From the NCBI RefSeq assembly GCF_900110755.1, contig NZ_FOFF01000009.1, positions 174,543-238,542 of the forward strand: a DNA stretch of 64,000 bases, read 5' to 3'. This stretch comes from Streptomyces sp. yr375 (GTDB taxonomy: Bacteria; Actinomycetota; Actinomycetes; Streptomycetales; Streptomycetaceae). A program made the position numbers and the translations under genes. A model generated the notes under the pieces. That model was not told the origin of the DNA and ran no database searches. It was given only the letters and a program-made list of their open reading frames with translations. Shown piece after piece: positions 62,486 to 64,000 of this stretch. Every line of letters starts with the position of its first letter. Position 1 is the first letter of the stretch.

Positions 62486-62890
62486 ATGTCTCACGTGGCT
62501 GTGTCGTGGGGTGCGGCATCATTGCTCTTTGTGGGTGCTGATCTTTCGCAGCGGCTGGTTCCTGACGGGTTATGGGATCTGGTCGCGCCGTTGCTGCCGT
62601 CGTTCACGCCGCGCCGCCAGGGTGGCGGTACGTCGCCGCTGGACGAGCGGGCGGTGTTCACTGCCGTGGTGTACGTGCTGACCAGCGGGTGTGCGTGGCG
62701 TCATCTGCCGCCGACATTCGGGGTCTCGCCGGCCACCGCGCACCGCCGGTTCACCGCCTGGACGAAGGCGGGCCTGTGGCGGCGACTGCACCGGGCCGTA
62801 CTGGACGAGCTCGGTGCGCGCGGCGAGCTGGACTGGACGTCGGTGATCGTCGATGCCGCCTCGGTGCGGGCGAAAAGGGGGGTTCGCTGA
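62486..62890 (+). CDS. IS5-family transposase, OrfA
   Basis: The 5' frame of the transposase, 134 codons from an ATG inside the terminal repeat (a GTG near 62531 is an alternative). It contains the DDE_Tnp_IS5 N-terminal domain: DLSQRLVPDGLWDLVAPLLPSF, CAWRHLPPTFGVSPATAHRRF and WTSVIVDAASVRAK, where Asp is the first catalytic residue. The frame ends at 62890 after AAAAGGGGGG (62873-62882), a slippery run. A -1 shift there restores RAKKGGSLTGP, the normal continuation in this family. Confidence 0.88.
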   Translation: MSHVAVSWGAASLLFVGADLSQRLVPDGLWDLVAPLLPSFTPRRQGGGTSPLDERAVFTAVVYVLTSGCAWRHLPPTFGVSPATAHRRFTAWTKAGLWRRLHRAVLDELGARGELDWTSVIVDAASVRAKRGVR

Positions 62891-63348
62891 CCGGTCCGAA
62901 CCCGGTCGAACGCGGCAAATCCGGCAGCAAGCTGCACGTGCTGTCCGAGGCCCAGGGCATCCCTCTGGCGGTCGGTGTGTCCGGCGCCAACACGCACGAC
63001 AGCCTGGCCCTCAAGCCTCTCGTGAAGGCGATACCGGACGTACGGTCCCGGCGCGGACCGCGCTGCAGGCGCCCCGGCAAGCTCCGCGCCGATAAGGCCT
63101 ACCACTCCGCCGACACCCTGTCCTGGCTGCGCAAACGCGGAATCATCGCTCGTATCGCCCGCCCGGGCATCGAGTCCTCCGAACGGCTCGGACGCCACCG
63201 CTGGAAGATCGAGCGGTCGATCTCCTGGCTCTTCGGCTACCGCCGCCTCACCGTCCGGTACGAGCGCAAAGGCAGCCACTTCCTCGCCTTCCTCGGCCTC
63301 GCCGCCACGCTCACCTGCTACAAGAAACCCGCCAAACTCACCACGTGA
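62882..63348 (+). CDS. IS5-family transposase, OrfB (reached by -1 frameshift)
   Basis: The second transposase frame, from the slippery site to the TGA at 63348. It reads GGSLTGPNPVERGKSGSKLHVLSE, then the second catalytic Asp region LRADKAYHSADTLSWLRKRGI, and the Glu motif RHRWKIERSISWLFGYRRLTVRYER. All three acidic residues are present across the two frames, so the fused product should be active. It has no independent start with a ribosome site; expression as the OrfAB fusion by programmed frameshift is likely. Confidence 0.85.
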
Positions 63349-63382
63349 GACATCATCTTAGAGGTCGTTTAATCCCGGTGTT

Positions 63383-63695
63383 TTATCCCGGAATTTGCTG
63401 TTTGGTCTGCGGTGTCGGGTCGCGCCAGGAGATGGTGTTCTCGCCGGTGAGGCGGCGGGCCATGAGGTCGGTCATGGCGATGTGTATCACGGCTTCGGCG
63501 CGGGTGGGCAGGGCCTCGTAGTCGCGGGCCAGTCGACGGTGCAGCATGAGCCAGCCAGGCCCCGGTTCTTGAGGGCGGTCAGCAGCAGGTCGAGCGCCTT
63601 CTTCTCCATCCCGTGGTCGGCCAGTCGCGTGCGGAACTCGGACAGCACCGACGTGTCGAACCCGGGATCATCCAGCTCCAGGCCGAGCGCGTATT
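63383..63695 (-). pseudogene. Fragments of two transposases, joined
   Basis: On the minus strand, YALGLELDDPGFDTSVLSEF and GMEKKALDLLLTALKNRGL (about 63563-63695) are the N-terminal part of an IS1182-family transposase. Directly after, in another frame, RRLARDYEALPTRAEAVIHI and AMTDLMARRLTGENTISWRD (63383 to about 63562) are the C-terminal end of an IS5-like transposase. Neither is complete; the junction is a recombination or deletion scar. Confidence 0.75.
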
Positions 63696-63713
63696 TAGGT
63701 CCATGCCGTACCG

Positions 63714-63887
63714 CACCCTCCCGAGCGCTACACCGGCCGAAACGTCGTCGAGCGCTGCTTCAACCGACTCAAACAGTTCCGCGCGATCGCCAGCCGCTAC
63801 GCCAAACGCGTCACCTATTACCGCTCAGAAATCATCATCGCCGCCATCGTGTTATGGCGGCGTGCCGACCTACGGGACAGCGCTTAA
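63714..63887 (+). pseudogene. C-terminal fragment of an IS5-family transposase
   Basis: The frame reads ERYTGRNVVERCFNRLKQFR, then AIASRYAKRVTYYRSEIIIA and ends LRDSA at TAA 63885-63887. ERCFNRLKQFRAIASRY is the conserved Glu region of IS5 transposases. The N-terminal two thirds are missing. An inverted repeat covers its end. Confidence 0.78.
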
Positions 63888-63900
63888 GGGCTGTCCCGTA
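63871..63900. repeat. Inverted repeat at the end of an IS fragment
   Basis: TACGGGACAGC (63871-63881) pairs with GCTGTCCCGTA (63890-63900). It overlaps the last codons of the transposase fragment. It may be a terminal repeat of the degraded element or a terminator. Confidence 0.7.
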
Positions 63901-63906
63901 AATGAT

Positions 63907-64000
63907 CTAGTGTCCTGAGTCGTTAATTCGTGTGCAGTATGCGGCGAGGGTGTCGAGGATGTCGTCGGCGGTCTTCGTCCAGACGAACGGCTTGGGGTTC
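63907..64000 (-). CDS. IS630-family transposase, C-terminal end
   Basis: The last 30 codons of a gene that enters from the right edge: NPKPFVWTKTADDILDTLAAY then a stop at 63907. NPKPFVWTKTAD-x-IL is the conserved C-terminus of IS630-family transposases. Whether the full gene is intact cannot be seen. Confidence 0.82.
   Translation of the reverse strand, partial: NPKPFVWTKTADDILDTLAAYCTRINDSGH

Larger units (their letters stand above)
62483..63356 (+). mobile_element. IS5-family insertion sequence
   Basis: An intact element of about 875 bases. Terminal inverted repeats share GATGTCTCACGTGG exactly (left at 62485-62498; right, inverted, at 63341-63354). It is flanked by direct CTTAGA (62478-62483 and 63357-63362), consistent with TTAG (YTAR) target duplication of the IS5 group; the exact ends are uncertain by one to three bases. 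It encodes one transposase in two overlapping frames. Confidence 0.88.

Overview
The window is a Streptomyces chromosome segment. It is very GC-rich with strong GC bias at third codon positions. It carries actinomycete hallmarks: glnE, a type II glutamine synthetase with a GlnRII-like regulator, a malR/malEFG/aglA maltodextrin locus, frequent GTG starts and a rare TTA leucine codon. From memory, the gene order resembles the glnA2-glnE-mal-glnII stretch of Streptomyces coelicolor, read in one direction. I could not check this by alignment.

Layout. At 1-4 kb there is the N-terminal part of a secreted sedolisin-type protease, a DUF3105/DUF305 pair divergent from an NsrR-like Rrf2 regulator, and small genes. 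At 4.5-12.8 kb two nitrogen genes (glnA2-like synthetase and the adenylyltransferase glnE) flank a phosphoesterase-MFS-propeller operon and a VOC gene. At 13.2-18.1 kb a TetR regulator faces a permease-amidohydrolase pair, followed by a PAP2 membrane protein; short duplications lie around the TetR stop codon. From 18.2 to 33.5 kb is an alpha-glucan utilisation locus: malR, then malE-malF-malG-aglA, a secreted alpha-amylase, a GH30 glycanase and a 1,803-residue double-GH13 amylase-pullulanase. Arrays of CTTGC/GCAAG motifs (likely MalR sites) precede malR/malE, the amylase and the pullulanase. The GH30 gene instead carries a perfect CebR-type palindrome.

At 33.5-46.4 kb lie a SpoIIE-type phosphatase with a degenerate receiver, a small tautomerase, a ferredoxin reductase with a di-iron-like hydrolase, a membrane-anchored sigma-like protein of unknown function, a DUF1996 secreted protein with an Asn/Gln/Gly linker, and a two-component system. 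At 46.4-48.6 kb glnRII, preceded by a possible leader peptide, sits beside glnII with a GlnR-type box. At 48.7-58 kb are housekeeping and unknown genes, ending in a very unusual fusion: a cytoplasmic nucleosidase domain, one membrane helix, and an extracytoplasmic substrate-binding plus VWA region.

From about 58.1 kb to the right edge the character changes. There is an orphan DGQHR/DndB-like protein, decayed small genes, a lower-GC gene with no recognisable family, an intact IS5-family element needing a -1 frameshift and inserted exactly over that gene's stop codon, and fragments of at least three other transposases. This is most likely the edge of a genomic island. The fusion protein and this island are the most interesting parts of the window.
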